From: Datnioides undecimradiatus
Taxonomy: Eukaryota > Chordata > Actinopteri > Lobotiformes > Datnioididae
DNA: 64,000 bases
Direction: 5' to 3'
NCBI GenBank assembly: GCA_008933995.1
Contig: WARS01000034.1
Span: 6,416,207 to 6,480,206, forward strand
Made by a program: the position numbers and the translations under genes. The notes under the pieces were generated by a model, which searched no databases, was not told the origin of the DNA, and saw nothing but the letters and a program-made list of their open reading frames with translations. This document shows positions 24,501-39,500 of the stretch, piece after piece (within the stretch, counting starts at the first letter, position 1; every line of letters starts with the position of its first letter).

Positions 24501-27500
24501 TGAGCCATGGTGCCATTTGTTTTCATATTTCAATGAAACTTGACTGTGGCCAGCATCTAACCCTGGATGTCGTTTGGTTCCAAACTCTGGACCCTGGTGT
24601 AGTTCGTTTGGGCACGTTTGACCACGGGTCCAGACAACAAAATGGTGAGAACGTACTCTGACCTTAATCCAATTCGACTACTGAGCGCTCTATGCGAGTT
24701 TAACAAAAATGGTTCCTGGGGCCAGGGGTGCTTTTCTGGCCAGTGGGATGTTGATGAGAGAATCTGACAGTTGCTACCAACTAGCCAAAGAATGAATGGT
24801 TCGATTCGACTGGACCTTTAGGAGCTTCTGCCTGGATTTTTGTTCATGCCCCATTCCAGACTTATATGACCAATGAGTGAATGCTCTCATGTGGACTGCA
24901 GCACTGCATTTTGGCTCATTTGGATCTGAAACCGAGGGAAAACCCACCAAATTCACAAAATCGTCAACTAATCTGGACCGGACCGAACCAACCACAGGGT
25001 TCAAAGCACCTTATATTTATCGTGCAGCTACAGGTTACACAAATGCAACTTCAATGCACAAGTGGACAGCCTGTATTTTCACCAGCTGCCAAAGCTGAAT
25101 ATCTTACTAACCATTCAACAAGGCTGGAGCAGGAAGACCATTTCCTGGACAGAAACACTGTTTTGTTGTTAAGTAGGTAAGTGAAGTGTCCTTGGCTCTG
25201 AATCACACTGAGGAGGAGTGAGTTCATTGTTTTATCCAAAAGGCCTTTTGGGCCAAATAAAGCAGGATTGTGTAAAGAATCTCTCATGAATACTATTAGA
25301 AGCTCAGAGAAATAACAAATAAAACAGCCTTATTGGTATTCATGCACATGTATGTGCAGTAAAAGGCTTTGGGCCCACTTTCGGAGACAAAATGCGCAAT
25401 TTGAGAGAGGTTTACCAACATGACGGGTAGTCTATAAGACAAAGGGAAAAAGTGTGACTAAATCATCGGCAGACATACTAATGTAACTAATGCATGGTGA
25501 GTGCATGATGAATCAGCTGTGAGGAGTTGTGATCGGAGGTAAATTCACTGTTGTGGAGCAACAGGAAGCAGGTTCAGCTGGTTTGACGAACATTATTGGC
25601 TTTATTACAGTAATCTAGTTTGTTAGGAGTTTAAATGCTGTGCCGCAATTGTCGCTTCACTCCTACAGAAATCACCTGCAGAGATGAATGAACTAATGCT
25701 TCAACATATTAATAGTGACACATAACATACACATCAACATGACATCTATATTTATATGTATATGTTTTAAAGTCAGGTTTTTTCAGTTTTGTTTCTCGTA
25801 ACTACAGTTTTTTTGTCTAGTACAGCAGAGAATGGGGTAGTTGGTAGTTTGGTTCAACACCAAACTAAGAAAAACTATATCTTATGGATGTGTCTTTGTG
25901 GACAGGGGTAATGTCCTGTTGAACCAAGAAAGGACAGCTCCCAAACTGCTGCTACATTTAATATGACTGCAAGTCTTCCCATAACTGGAACTAAGGGACA
26001 TAGACCAAACCGGCAAATACAGGAGTGGACCAAAGGTAGACTGAAGCAAGTGGACAGGCATACATACTTCATGCTGCATTGTAAAGGGCTCAGTATGCTT
26101 CAAACAAAACGCCACAGCATCTGAAATCCCCTTTTCAACAGCAGGGACGAATTCTGTAACGTTGCCAGTGTGACAACTGAAAATACTCACGTTACACAAG
26201 CGTTCAGAGGTGTGAAAGTAGCCGGGGCTTGTACTTCTCTCCCAAGAGTTCTCTTTTATTTTTCACTATACTACATCCACTTCTGTGTGTAGAACCGAGT
26301 GTACCGTGAATACCACGGAGGAGAGATTAGTGTCTTAGCCTTTTTCCTATTTGTACAATTCAATGTCCTGTCTACCAAGACTTCTTAGAGAGAGATTGGG
26401 GGGCAATGGGATGCAGCCAGGAGACTATGCTGGCAGGTTTTTCAACCCAACTCCCACTGTGTCCATCCAGTAGAAACATTTTGACTTTACAGCCAGTTGA
26501 CACCTTGTGCAATGTAGTTTCTAGCAACCTGAGGCCTTAATTCTATATTGTTTAAAATTTGATTTGCATGAAACTTTAACATATTGTATTTCATTTAGCT
26601 TGGGACGCCAATATCAGTAGTATCTGTTTTAAAAATTAGTCTTTATTTCAAATTAGGGTTAATACCATGAACTGCTTTTTTGAAATACCTCTTTATTTCT
26701 TTTTTATCAACAGCTCTGTATAGTAAATGCATTATTACCCAATTCATTATTGGGTTAAAATGTGGCTTTAACTCTATGGTTGAAAACAGCTTTTCGTTGT
26801 GAATAAAGGAAACAGCTATACAATGAGTCTAAAGCTCTACAGAAGCTCTCACAGAAAGCCTTAAGGACCTTTGTCCGTCTCAACTCTAATACCCAGGTAG
26901 AACAAAGAGGCCTCCTCGAGTCTCATGAAACCCAATTGACTTCTATGATGTCACTAAGCCTCAAACTGGAGGATGTTGAACAATGACGGCGGAAACACAA
27001 AGTACACAACGGAGGGCCTTTGCTAATTCCTTTGATTGGGAGCAATTAAAACTGGTAATTGCCCAGTGAGCTAGCAAAATGACCCTTTAATCTGCTTCCA
27101 GTGTGCTGTATTAAAATGGATGAAAACAGACACGGATGTGTTGCAGTTCACAGTGGACTGAAGGAACTGAAATACACATAGAAACAATCTCGACTACAGT
27201 ATCACTCTTACACATCAAGGCCTTGATGTCCGGAAACCCAGAGACCCATAAAGACAAGTGTGAATGCACCAAAGAAGCATTAGCACTGCAAACCAACAGA
27301 GAGTCTAGCAAGATGGTGAAAAGGTGGATATGCATCCATCTCCCATAGACATTTATGTAATTTCACATTAAGCCTGAAAGCATTAGCTTAATAGCTTGTG
27401 ATGTCGGGCTTCCCAGAACCTGAAGAAGTGTTTGCTCACCCTCTACCCTCTCTCTCTCTATCCAGCAATTGAAGACAGATTGCCGTCCACCTAGAGCCAG

Positions 27501-30500
27501 GCTCTCCTTCAGTTGGGTCTGTGTAAATGATATTATAAAGAGTATGGCCTGGCATTACCTTTGTTATGATTAGACAAAATATAAGTAATATTTGGTGGAC
27601 TGCTGGTTTCAAAAAGGTTTTATATTACATTTGCAGTCATAAATTAGATGATTCCACCAAAGTTAAGGGGAATCAGACAAATATGTTTAAGACAAAATAA
27701 TCTCGGAAGCATGTGCTTTGAAGCATACTGTTCCTTGTCCATCCATGCAAGTCCACAAGGTATCTAACAGGAAGCAAACACTGTTTTATTACCAGCCTCC
27801 GGACTGCAGCACGCTCCCTTTGATTTGTGTCTTGCATAGAAAAGACAAAATGGATTGTGATCCTGCTTTTTGATCTGGCTTACAGGGATGTTTTCATCTA
27901 AAATGTGTATTACATTACATCTGATACTCATGTGGCTATCAGAGACTAATTTTTCAAATTACAGCCAGAGAGAGAGAGGGAAACCAGCCAAGTTCAAGTG
28001 TAGGGGCGGGTTGGAATTTAGAGCCTTGAAACAAAAAGTTAAATATTATCAGCTTGTGAAAATATACTTCATCCATTTGGTAAACCAATTCATCAAACTG
28101 TCAGAGTACAGTTAAGTGTACATGTTTCTACCTCAAGCAATTCCAGTGCAAAACCACAGCGGCATCAGTCAGCGAGTACTGCTGACTGCGGCCAAGAAAC
28201 CTTTTCCCCAGCACTGGCTGTCACACAAAGAGGAGGTGTTCTGCTTGTTAAATGCACATCCACACAGTAACAAAGCCTCATAAAAATGTAACAAGATAAA
28301 TCCACTGAAACTCACTGACATATTGGGGGGAAGGGGGTTTAAACACCTTTTCATGCCAACACAAATCCTCGTAACCCAAATTCACAGTGCATCGCAGCAA
28401 GTGCAGGATCGCGGATCTAAACAGGAAAAATATCACTAAAGCTGAAGGTCAAATATTTGCAGCGTGAAGGGATTTAATGTTTACTCCACATATATATCTC
28501 ATCCCCAGTTCCTGATATTTTCCTTGTCAATAATAGAACCAAATATTACCTGGGAATATAGAGTAGAACATTTTATCAACTTTCAGGCGTTTTGGTGACG
28601 TGTTAGGTTCAGAATAAACATGAACCAGATGAGAAACTGAACACCATCCTCCAATGCTTTGATATTTGCACATCACTGTAAAATCATGTGATAAGAACAA
28701 CAAGCACTGCCCAGTTCTCTCAGATCTCTTGTTAACTTTGCTAGGTGAAGAGTATACAGGTAAAGAGGTACACCTACAAATACACCTTTCCTGTATTTGT
28801 GGAGGTTTATATGCACAGATTGCACAATTATACACAGATTTTTGTATAATCCACACATATTATATCGAGACATATCATCATTTGCATGTATTATAGCGAC
28901 TTTATGCATTCTTTATTCTAATTGGTTATAATAGTGTTACATTCTACAAACCAGCCTTTTTAATTGTAGCTGTTTTGCTGATTGCATGTCCAAAGCACTA
29001 TGGTTCAAATGATGATAATAAAAACTTGATCACCAAAAAAAAAAAAAAATGACAGAACAATGCGAAAATGCTTACACCAAAAAATCAATAAGCCGACTGA
29101 CAGAGAAGTAAACACTTGCCATTTTGATGTGACACTCATCTAGTAAAACTGCAAAGCATGTTCTGTTACAATGTGAGGATTTGCTGGATCTCTCTTTTTT
29201 GTATAACTGCAAACTATGGGTTCGTTCAGACAAATGAAAAGACATTATCTTGTTCTCTGGGAAATTGCAATAGCAATTTTTCATTATTATCTGACATTTT
29301 TTCAGAAGAAACAATTAATGTAACAATAAAAACATTGGCAGATTACCGGATAATGGCAACCCAGACACACTGTCTCACCAAATGAAATCAATCATAGCTC
29401 AACCAGCATTCACCATTAAATGTGATAAAAACCTTTTTCACCAAACAATATTGCAACTTTCATGGAAAACATCTGCAACACGTAGTTTATGATGGAAATA
29501 ATACACTGTGTGTATTATCTTACAATGAAAAACTCTGACAGAAAACTTAAAGGGAATCTATGACACAAGTTGTGTCATACACCTTTCTAATGAAGACAGG
29601 TTGGGGATCCAACACTGTGGCCCTGCTGAGCAAATCAACACCTCTTCCAAAATCCAAAATACACAATTATCCACTTTTAAAATCAAAGTAAACAACCCAT
29701 TGGCCTGGATGATATTAAAATTACATCACCACAGGCTTCAAAGATAAAAATGTCCACGGATGATCATCACAAAATTCAAATACAATTATGATAAAGGGCT
29801 ACACCAAGGCCAGCAAAAGCCAGAAAGGAAGGAACAAACCAATAATTACAATATTTGACTTTATCTATGCAACGAAAGAAAAACACTGTGCAGTTTCAGT
29901 TCAGTTCAACCTCTAATGCCACCCTTTATTATGCCACTCCTGTGCTGGGTTTCATTAAATAAAAAAGCATCATCTTCAATAAAGGAGGAAGGTTACACCA
30001 GTTATTTTAGACTCCTTCACAGTTGTCTCTGTAGAAACGTACACAGTATGTTAATGGAACAGAACTATGTTTCAGATCCATGGAGCTTTCATAGTTGGAC
30101 CCCTGGGTGACGGCTGATCCCCTGACTTCACTTCCCTCTGGGTAAAACTGTGTGGAGACGCAGCACCCACCCGTTGCCCTCTTCAGAAGACGCCGTGGAA
30201 GATTTACAACCTGTCCTCAGGCCTACACCCAAACACATGCAAGATTCATCAGAGCCAAGCGAATCTGGATTCACCGTGTACCCGAGTCAGGGCAGCTGAA
30301 TGAGACAAGACAAAGGGGATGTGGGATGAGGCCAGAGCTGTAAACTGCGTGTGCTTGGTGCACAAGGATACATACACACATCTATGCTATCGTCTTAAAC
30401 ATAACTGGCCCACTAACACACAGACATACTGTCAACCCTTTTAGAGGAGCGTGTTGTGGCCAGATGACAGCAGCTGATGTCTGCGTGCTGTGATTTGGAG

Positions 30501-33500
30501 AAGATCCAGCCCTTGTTTGGCTGCAGACAGTGCTGCCGGCTGTGGGCAGCATTTCAATAAGAATACCTCCACAATGAGCAACTACCCATGAGATAAACCT
30601 GATTGAGCAGTGTCCTGATATATTTCACCCAGGTTCACAGGCGCTCATAATCAGAAAGATCATCTCTTTATAGGCACAAGCAGATATTGTGATATGGTGA
30701 TCTGCTATGTACATTTACATGCTGCAAAGAGATGAGTCAATGTTCAAACGAAAGTAGTTTAACATTATGGTTGAGCCTCCCTGGGAAATCTCACATAATT
30801 CAATTACATTTTTTTCTCAATACTGTAGGATAGCACTGCTATGGGTGCAGTGTTTAATGTACTGTAAGTATCAGTGATCAGCTATGTTAAGTGTAACGTG
30901 AATGATCGGGAGCCATATATATATATACTTATGGAAGATGCAGTTGGGTATCTCAAGCTTGAAACACAACATTGGAAAATAAATCTGTATCAATACTTCA
31001 AGTCCAAACAAGTTGAGATGAGTATCATGATTATAATTTTCATTTTTTGAAATGTCTTTCTTCTAGTGATCAGTAATCCTATCGTCATCATTCCAATCAT
31101 GTGTGTCACTTATTGCTTATAGAATACCTAAAAAAAAAATTTCTCATAATCTGAGCACAGCTGGCAGAGTGATGCTTCAAACTGGAAGCCAGTCCATTAA
31201 GGTACCTTGGGATCCCAGTACCATTTTGCATCATAACAATATAATGGGATGCAACCAGTGTTTCCTTTTGGCCCATGGCCCAGCATTAAGATTGACTTTG
31301 GACCCCCAAGGAGAAACTCTGGGTACCCCTGCTCTAAACACATCCTAATTCAACTTTGCACATACAGTATCAATAATCTGTTGTGCTTCACCAGCCTTTA
31401 AACCGGCCAATGAAAGCAGAGAAAAGTATCATTTTAAAGACCTGAGGTTTACAAAACAATTTCAGCCAACATTGCATGTGATAATCATTATCATTAACAA
31501 GTCACCATGTATCTGTAAGTGATTAAAGATTCAGATTATAAATGCTTCTAACTATACATGCGAGGGCGACATGAAAAGAACATGAAAGTCAGGAAATAAA
31601 ATGTCCTATTAAAATAAAATCAACGATAAAACAGCAGACTGAAGCAATTCATCAAAATTAAGTTAACAAGTGCGCTTCCGGCTATATTGTCAGTTTTTGA
31701 GCATTGAAGAATATTAGAACATTACAATATTACAATATTAGAGGGCTCTTATTAATATTTTCTGACTACACTGCGCGATGTCAGGCTGTTGGAGATTAAA
31801 GTTGGCAAAAGAGAGAAATGTGGTAAAAATCTTTGGTCGTCAGTTTAAAACACTCGTCCAATTTAGTTTTTGGCAGCCAGCGGCAAAATTCAGACATGGT
31901 CAGAAATGACCAAATTGTAACAGTGCAATAACTATTATGACAAAGTAATCAATCAGAACATGACATGAAATGATAACAAATGCACTGACCTGCACTGATT
32001 TTTGTAAGCAAGTCTGAAGAGACGTAGCAGCAAGACTACGTCTCCAAAAATATAAGAGCAGCTGGAAGTGATATTGTGCAGCATGGTGCCTCCATTGCAG
32101 GGCCACAATTCACCACACAAGTACTTCACAGTCTGACAGCCTTATACTGCTATCCTACAATCCCAACGCCCACCCGAGAAACAGCCTGTTGTCCCTGCTG
32201 TCTTCTGGCAAGCAATACAGAAGTATCTGCTGCCAGAGCATACCACAAGACTACAGAGTAGCCTCTTTCACCATGTGAGCCTCCTCTACCTTCTTTCCAC
32301 CCTGCTTTATGTAAATGACACTGAACTTTACACTGATATTGCCCATAATGTATAGTTTTTAACTTTGCACAGGTAGCATAAAAATCCCCAATCAGCACTG
32401 TTTATGGTAATATTACTCTCCTGGTGGAGACAAATAGATTTATAATCTGTCCTCCTGCACAGAATTTGCTTTACACTTATTTAATACTTTTGTCACCGTG
32501 CTGCATAGCCATCAAGTTATTAAGGTAAATGCTTAGTGGCGTTTTGACAATGATGTCAAGGAATGAGAGAATACATTCGAACAGCTATGTGAGTTGGTTT
32601 CCTTTGTAGTCCTTGCTGCAGTGGTTGTCTGTGTTTTTCTTTGTCGGCTCTGTAAGCCAGTTTTGTAGTACGGCTCCCGGCTTCACATTTATTAACCAGT
32701 TTAGGTGGATTGGGACACAGTTCAAGAGATGTTGGACTGTTTGATGCAGCTGCCCTGTTTTCATCTTCTTTGACATCTGCACATAAACACCCAGTGGAGA
32801 TGACTTTGGATAGAAGACAATATTAGAGTATTGCAGTATTGCACATCGCAGTGCAAAACTGAATTCTTCAAAAATATTTCATTAGAGTTTTTCACCAGTT
32901 TATTGTTAATCTTATCTTCCTCAGACGTTCATGTTCAGTTGCCTGAGTGTAGGTTCATTGAAAATACAGAGTATTCAAATTTGATTTATTGAACGACAAT
33001 GCAATTCCTACAACATTGGCAGGGAGATATATGGAATTAAATTTATCTATTTTTTGCAGTGGCTTTCTGGTAGTTCGCAAAATGATTCCATTAATTTGTT
33101 GCCATTTTTGTGTAGTTAATGAAAAACTATTTAGGTCTATGAAGCAAAAATGACATAAATGAATTAGTCATAAGTATTGGTAATTGCAATTTATTAATAA
33201 ATGTTCAGAAAAGCTGTGAATAGTGGGTTATTTTATTTTTTGTGCATGTTCTGTGAACAATTGGGGACTTTTGCAATAAACTCAACTCATTTTTTGCTGG
33301 ACTGCAAGTTGTTTGCAAAGCAGTTTTAACTACTTCCTCTAAGTTGGTTTAGTTAACCAAACTAGACACTAGGGTAGCTTTGCTGTTCCTTCCAATGTGA
33401 AGTAATTTGTATCTTTCATGGCTATAGCTTCCCCAACACTGGTCATTTTTATCATTGGTCTGTCAGTGAATGAAAATGAGGAGTTGATTCTATGGTTGTG

Positions 33501-36500
33501 TGCAGCCAATTCAAAGAATCAACATTGGTGTATGTCAAATCAAATTCAACTGGGTGACTAAAATAATGGTCTTGATGTCATGAACCAAGGTTTGGGTCTA
33601 TATTACCTGAATCAGTATCAGCATATACTGCATATACATTCCCAACTATTTCCTTCACTACAGCAACTGGAGCTGTCAAAAACTCTCCATTGCATGACCA
33701 AAAAAGGTGAACTCTAAATAAACACATAATGTAAAGAAACATCAGCCAGATGTCACTATAGATCAAATCAGCATCTTATTAGAGTCTAGGAGGAACTGTC
33801 CAGAAAACATGATGTGAGACTAGATTATAAATGTCTAAAACTCTAAGATCTGATGCCACCTTCTGTTGATTAACCCACTGGGTCGACATAAAGAGGCCTA
33901 TCTTTGTGATGATTCAGCACAGAAATATGGTTCCAACCAGGGCTGAGTGATGTGACTTAAAAGCTGTATCACAATTATTTCAAGCTTTTACCTCGATTAT
34001 GATTAATGAACAATTAATTGGTGACGTTTTACTTAGAAGCACTGCTAAATTTATTCAGCTGACGTCAGGGAGGCTAGAAAACTGGTGAAGAGGTTTACTG
34101 TGGCCAAAGGTCTTGCAGTAGATTTGCACAGCGGTGATGAGGACAAAGGATGTTCAAAGCCTAAAGGATTTGATTCCTTCAATAAAGAAAAATCAAAATA
34201 CTCTGGATCCATGTGACAAGGGGGAAGTTATTTATTTTATAATCCTGAACTTAGTTTGACAAAACTGAGTAAAAGTTAGCTTATCTTACAAATACTGGGT
34301 GAGACGAAAAAATGTTTTGCCAATGGTGTTTTATCATACTAACCTGTGCAGATGAGACTTTGTCTTGGACAGAATTTTAATATCCATATGTGTGTCTTTG
34401 TGTGTGTGTGTGACTTCAGACCGAATTGTCGGAAATCTCTGTTCAAGTGCAGAACTGTGATTTGCTCTTGTTCGGGCTGGACAGGACAGAGGAGAAGCAA
34501 TCAGCCTCACAACTCCCCCACATTTCTCTTAGGTGTGACTCGTTGTGTGAGGGGGATCTGGGGGGACCCAAGGAGAGAAAGAAAACTTTCTTCCAATGAA
34601 CTTAGCGGTGATGAATGGTCTGTCTTTTTTTAGAGAGGCCTCTCAGTTGCTAAGGCAGTGCAGCATGAACATCTCTGCAGCAACCAACAGCTCCTTTGCA
34701 AGGTCAGCGTCAACCTTGGTACAATGGCCGCCACTACAGCCGTCCCTGAAGAAGATCCCTGGTTCCCCAAAGTGTCATTGGGCTAGATACTGAAACCCAT
34801 TGAACCATCAGTGTGTTAATGTGCATGCATGACTACATCTGTGTCATCAGTGTATGGATGTGTCTGAATAGGTGAATGCTGCATGTAGTGTAAAGTGCTT
34901 TGAGTGGCAGGAAGACTGGAAAGCCGCTATACGGGAACAGTCCACATACCATTTAAAGGCAGTGAAGTACCTTGACTTGGTTACTTCCATGTCACTATAG
35001 TATTACATACAAGGGAAGTTTGCCGTCTTCCAACTGTGAAGCACCTGATTCCACTGGAAAATATGTGGAGAAACCACTCTTAACATAATATGTGTGTTGT
35101 CCAGTGGCGGTTCTCTCAAATTACTGCTTTACATTTCACGTATTGGTGGAGGTATTTACAGCATCTGGAGAGATATTACACACCTAGATGAAACGTGTTC
35201 CACTGAATACATCGCCCTCTAAGTCTCTTGTGATTGACTTGCTCAGTGTGTGTAAAAGGATCATGTGCTTTTGCTCAGACATGTTGCTTTTGTTTGCAGC
35301 CAAGGCCATGAAAGAAAGACATATAAGACAAGAGCAGCAATAAAGCACGCCTGTTATTTACAGCACTGCAGCCAACATCACTCGGATGATGCATGATGTG
35401 AAACTAACAAGCCAACGTGCCCGTTTGCTCGAACGGAAAAGCGGTCTCAGACTCTTGATCACCACCGAACGCGCTCCAATTATATCGGAGATTAAAGGAA
35501 GCTGCACGCGGATGTACATCATATGTGCGTTTGTGTCCTGCGTGCAGTGGTGAATGAATAAACGACAGTGACACATTGCTCACCACATCTTCGAAATGAT
35601 CCTGGAGCCCAGAGCGGCTTGAGAGAGGGATATGTAACATTTCATCACCTGTGTTGTGAAGAGCAGAAATAAAGCCAGCGCCGGACTCTGACAGCGGAGC
35701 ACAGGAACAGTGCATGTACATATACATTTGCATCTGTGCGCACGAATGTCTTATCTCATAGGTCACACATACAGCCTAAATGGTTCAAGGTCGATTCTGA
35801 CATATAATGACGGGCTGGGTAAACAACACAGTCAGATTATTAATGAAAACAGATCGTATTACACTACACACTAGCTTGACAAATCAAGTCACACTGCCCT
35901 CTATAGGGATTAAGATACAACCAAGGAACAAGTAAAAAGATATGTCAGACGTAAACAAACTGAGTGCGCCGAAACATTAACTGCTCCCAGCCTTCCCTTG
36001 ACACCTGACACACAAATCCTCACGACAGAGAACTCTGATACAAACACAACCACGCCAACCAAGCGTCAGCGCGGCACTCTAGTTTGTCAGGAGCCGGGAT
36101 TCGGGAGTAACAGAAGCATTGTCAGCCAAAGACAAAGCTGCTAAAAAGCAAGGACGTTCGTATCTCGTGAAGGACAAACTCCTACAGACAGAAGATATGA
36201 ACAATGCAATCCCGTCACAGATGCTTATTTTTTTCAATTCCAAACCCGAGGGTTCATTGTTTAAAGGCATGTGGCGTGTGTCAGACATGTCATACATTAT
36301 TCTTTTTAGGATAATTTAGTTTTTTCTTTCTTTTCTCCTGGGGTGGAACATTCTGGGTGTTGGAACGACATTTACCGTAATCCTTTGAGCAATGCAAACA
36401 GGAAATTCATGCTCTAAATGTATTTGAGTGGCGATTCCTGATAGATGGAACCTGGGCTCTTGATTCCCCTTGCATCACTTCAATCATATCGGGCCATTTA

Positions 36501-39500
36501 TATTTTATTTTGATTGTTAAGATTAAAGTCAGTTTCTTTCTTGCAAACAAAAGTCTAGCGAAATAATGTGAATTCAATTCTGCACGTTGTTTGACGACCG
36601 GGTATGACTCTCAGTGTGGAGCTGGTGATAAAGCCACACACTTTCACTGACTGACAGAATAGATTCACACTTACAAAATAACTTACCGCACTGGCTCAAA
36701 GAAAAGCCTGTGGACAGCCCAAGGACTTAATCAGAGAAATCACCATTTAGCCAAAACGAGTGTCTGCAAATCTCACCAGCCACCGTGCCTCCCTTTTGCT
36801 TTTGCGTGTGATCTGGGAGGACCCTGCAGCAGGCTTAACCCACACATTTTAAGTCTGCAGTGATAAAGTATCCAGCTAGGAAAAATACAAACAGGGAGGA
36901 GGGTCGGAGCTGTGTATCCGGATGCAAGTTGAGCAAGTCATACGCTACAGTAGATAAGAGGAATGCGGGGAGCTACAGAGTGTGGGCTAAGTGGTTTTAA
37001 ATCAACTCGGCCATCGCTGCACTTTAAACCATTCGCCGACCCATAATATTTTGTCACTTTATTCCAAAAGCTTACCATCTTGAATATTTTAGGGAGTAGA
37101 AAGAGGAAAAAAAACAGAAAGTGAGCCTCTTAGCCCGAGCACCGTTTGAAACCTTTCAGGACCATTTTTCCGGCGTTTGACGGACACCTTTTAAGGCCCG
37201 CCGCATCAATCACAGCTTCAACAACGGAACGACCCTGGCCATGTGGCACAGTCGAGCATCTAACTGGGCAAAAATGAAACTGCTAGGCTAATAAATGAAC
37301 ATAAAGAGCTCCGCAGACTGCAGGGTTGGAAACAGTGAGGCTTTTTCTTCATTTCGGATCGGCATGTTGATTCTTTGTTATGTGAATCCTTGTAAAGCCC
37401 CAACGGTTTCTGAAGGGATGAAAGCCAATAAAGGCGTGGGGGCGGGGCAGGTGCTGGATCATAGTTGCCCTGTTGTTGCAGTATCATTATCTGCACATCC
37501 AAAGCTCCCATGGCCGATTGGGAATTCGCCGACTCTATCCACCCTGTGTGAGAACCTTTTTACGCTCTCTTTTATTTCTGAGTGCAAGCTTACCTTGATT
37601 CACCCCTGCATCAAAGTGCGTGGTTTGAAAATGTTTTGTAATTAAAGCGCTATAGTAATGACACACACTGGTAAAATAATTGTTAATTTATAGATTCATT
37701 ATGTTACATTTAAATGGAAGTGTGTGAAATATGCTTTGTTGTCCTTTAGCGGTCAACATTCCCCTTTGAGTTTCAGAAGGTAATACCTTAACCTGATGCT
37801 TAAAACCCAATTTAGGTGTTGACATTTCTTCATTCATGCCAGCCCAAATAAAAGGCTTGTTTTGCGCCTGTGATCGATAGCAAATAACAGGCACACAGTG
37901 CAGTTTTATTGGATGAGACACACACAAGGAGGTGCCATCACATTGCTGCATCTGCTGTTCTTAAACGTCCCAGCGATGAGGATGCAGGACCACTAAGCTT
38001 TACCACAACCAAGGAGGAAAGCGAGGGAGACCACTCGTACAAGTGCATCTGCAAACTTGCCTTGCGCATCGTCACCGTGGATCCTCAACCTTCAGCGGGG
38101 AGCAAACATCAATGAAATCTGGTTTCGTGGAAGTTAATTTTGGGTTCCACGTGGATCTGTGTGTGACCCTAAACCATGCACTTTCTTTGTCAACATAGCC
38201 TAACTCACGCTCATAATAGATCTTTCAGGCCAAAGTGTCAGAAGATAAACTTTATTTAACCATAAAAGCTGTTTTGATTATTAATTCATTTTCATTCCTA
38301 CCATTTTTGGGTCACTCTCACATAACATACAAATGTATCACAATGACAGAAAAGTTATACTTATTGTTTTGTGAAGCATCTGACCATATCTAGTGACTGG
38401 GTGAAGGTCTGGGGACACATTCATCCATAGTGAATACTGAAAAATTGTAGAATAGAATAGAATTTATTGCTTACACTGTTTATGTATTATTTAATTTGCA
38501 AAAATGTATAGATTGAAGAATTGGACATTATTAACAAACTAATGACTAATATTTATGTTTCATCAGCTATCATTGATTCTTTATATTTAACTCACTCTAG
38601 TCATTTTCAATCATGGTTTGTGTATCATTTCAGTACAGATTGACAGTACAGCATGTGTGTGTTTTGCGTGACATTCTGTTCTGTTGGAAGTGAGGTGACT
38701 GAATAATGATGATGTGAAACACAGATAGATTACATTATCTGAGTGTTATCTGTATCAGCCGTCACCCAGTGAAAGGTAATAAAGCTATGGGTGACACGGG
38801 TTGTCACTTCAAAACGAGTGAGGATGTCACATTTGGCAAATGCAGGACATGCTGCCTTGATTCCTCTGACATTACAGCTCATCCTCGAATGTCTGTCACA
38901 TGTCTTAAGTGCTAAATGGCGAGGAAGGGAACAAGAACCCTAAATTGGGAGCTGAGAGGGAAAAGTCTGAGTGCGGAATCCCTGTTTAACTAGTAGCTGT
39001 TCCTCTCATCCACGGAGTGTGATTTATTTTAAGTGTGTAGTTTGTCTGGTGCAGAGCAGAGCAAGATCTGGGTAGTTTACAGGAACAATGAACAAAGAAC
39101 AAAGACAATCGACTGAAGCGAAGATGGGAGAGGTGAACTCTGTGGTGTTACAGTGTCGCTGCAGCATTCATTCAGCTGCAGTTCTCACTGAAGACTTATT
39201 TAGGCTTCCGACATTAGTCCAGCTGGGATGAGACGACAGAATGAATGAATGACCCAAAACAAAGTAAATAATATTTCTAAGGTAGGAAAAGTAAGAGCCA
39301 CATTGGGATTTTGCACATTTTTAAAACTTGATGTGATGGTCAAGGCTCAAGTGCATCCAACCTGGACCCATGATGCTCAGAGGTACTAAGTGATGGCTCT
39401 GGTGTCCTTACAAACTACGTTCCTGGACAACAAATATGAATGATACTTTGGTATCTCCAGGTCGAAAACCTGCCGAAGCACCAATGTGCCAGGACCAAAA

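Noticed and set aside
31257..31336. hAT-type element (CAGTG... and ...ACCCCTG ends)
   Set aside because: The flanking 8-mers differ and the ends pair poorly. Likewise the lone CAGGGGTAGGCAAC near 56265 has no partner end.
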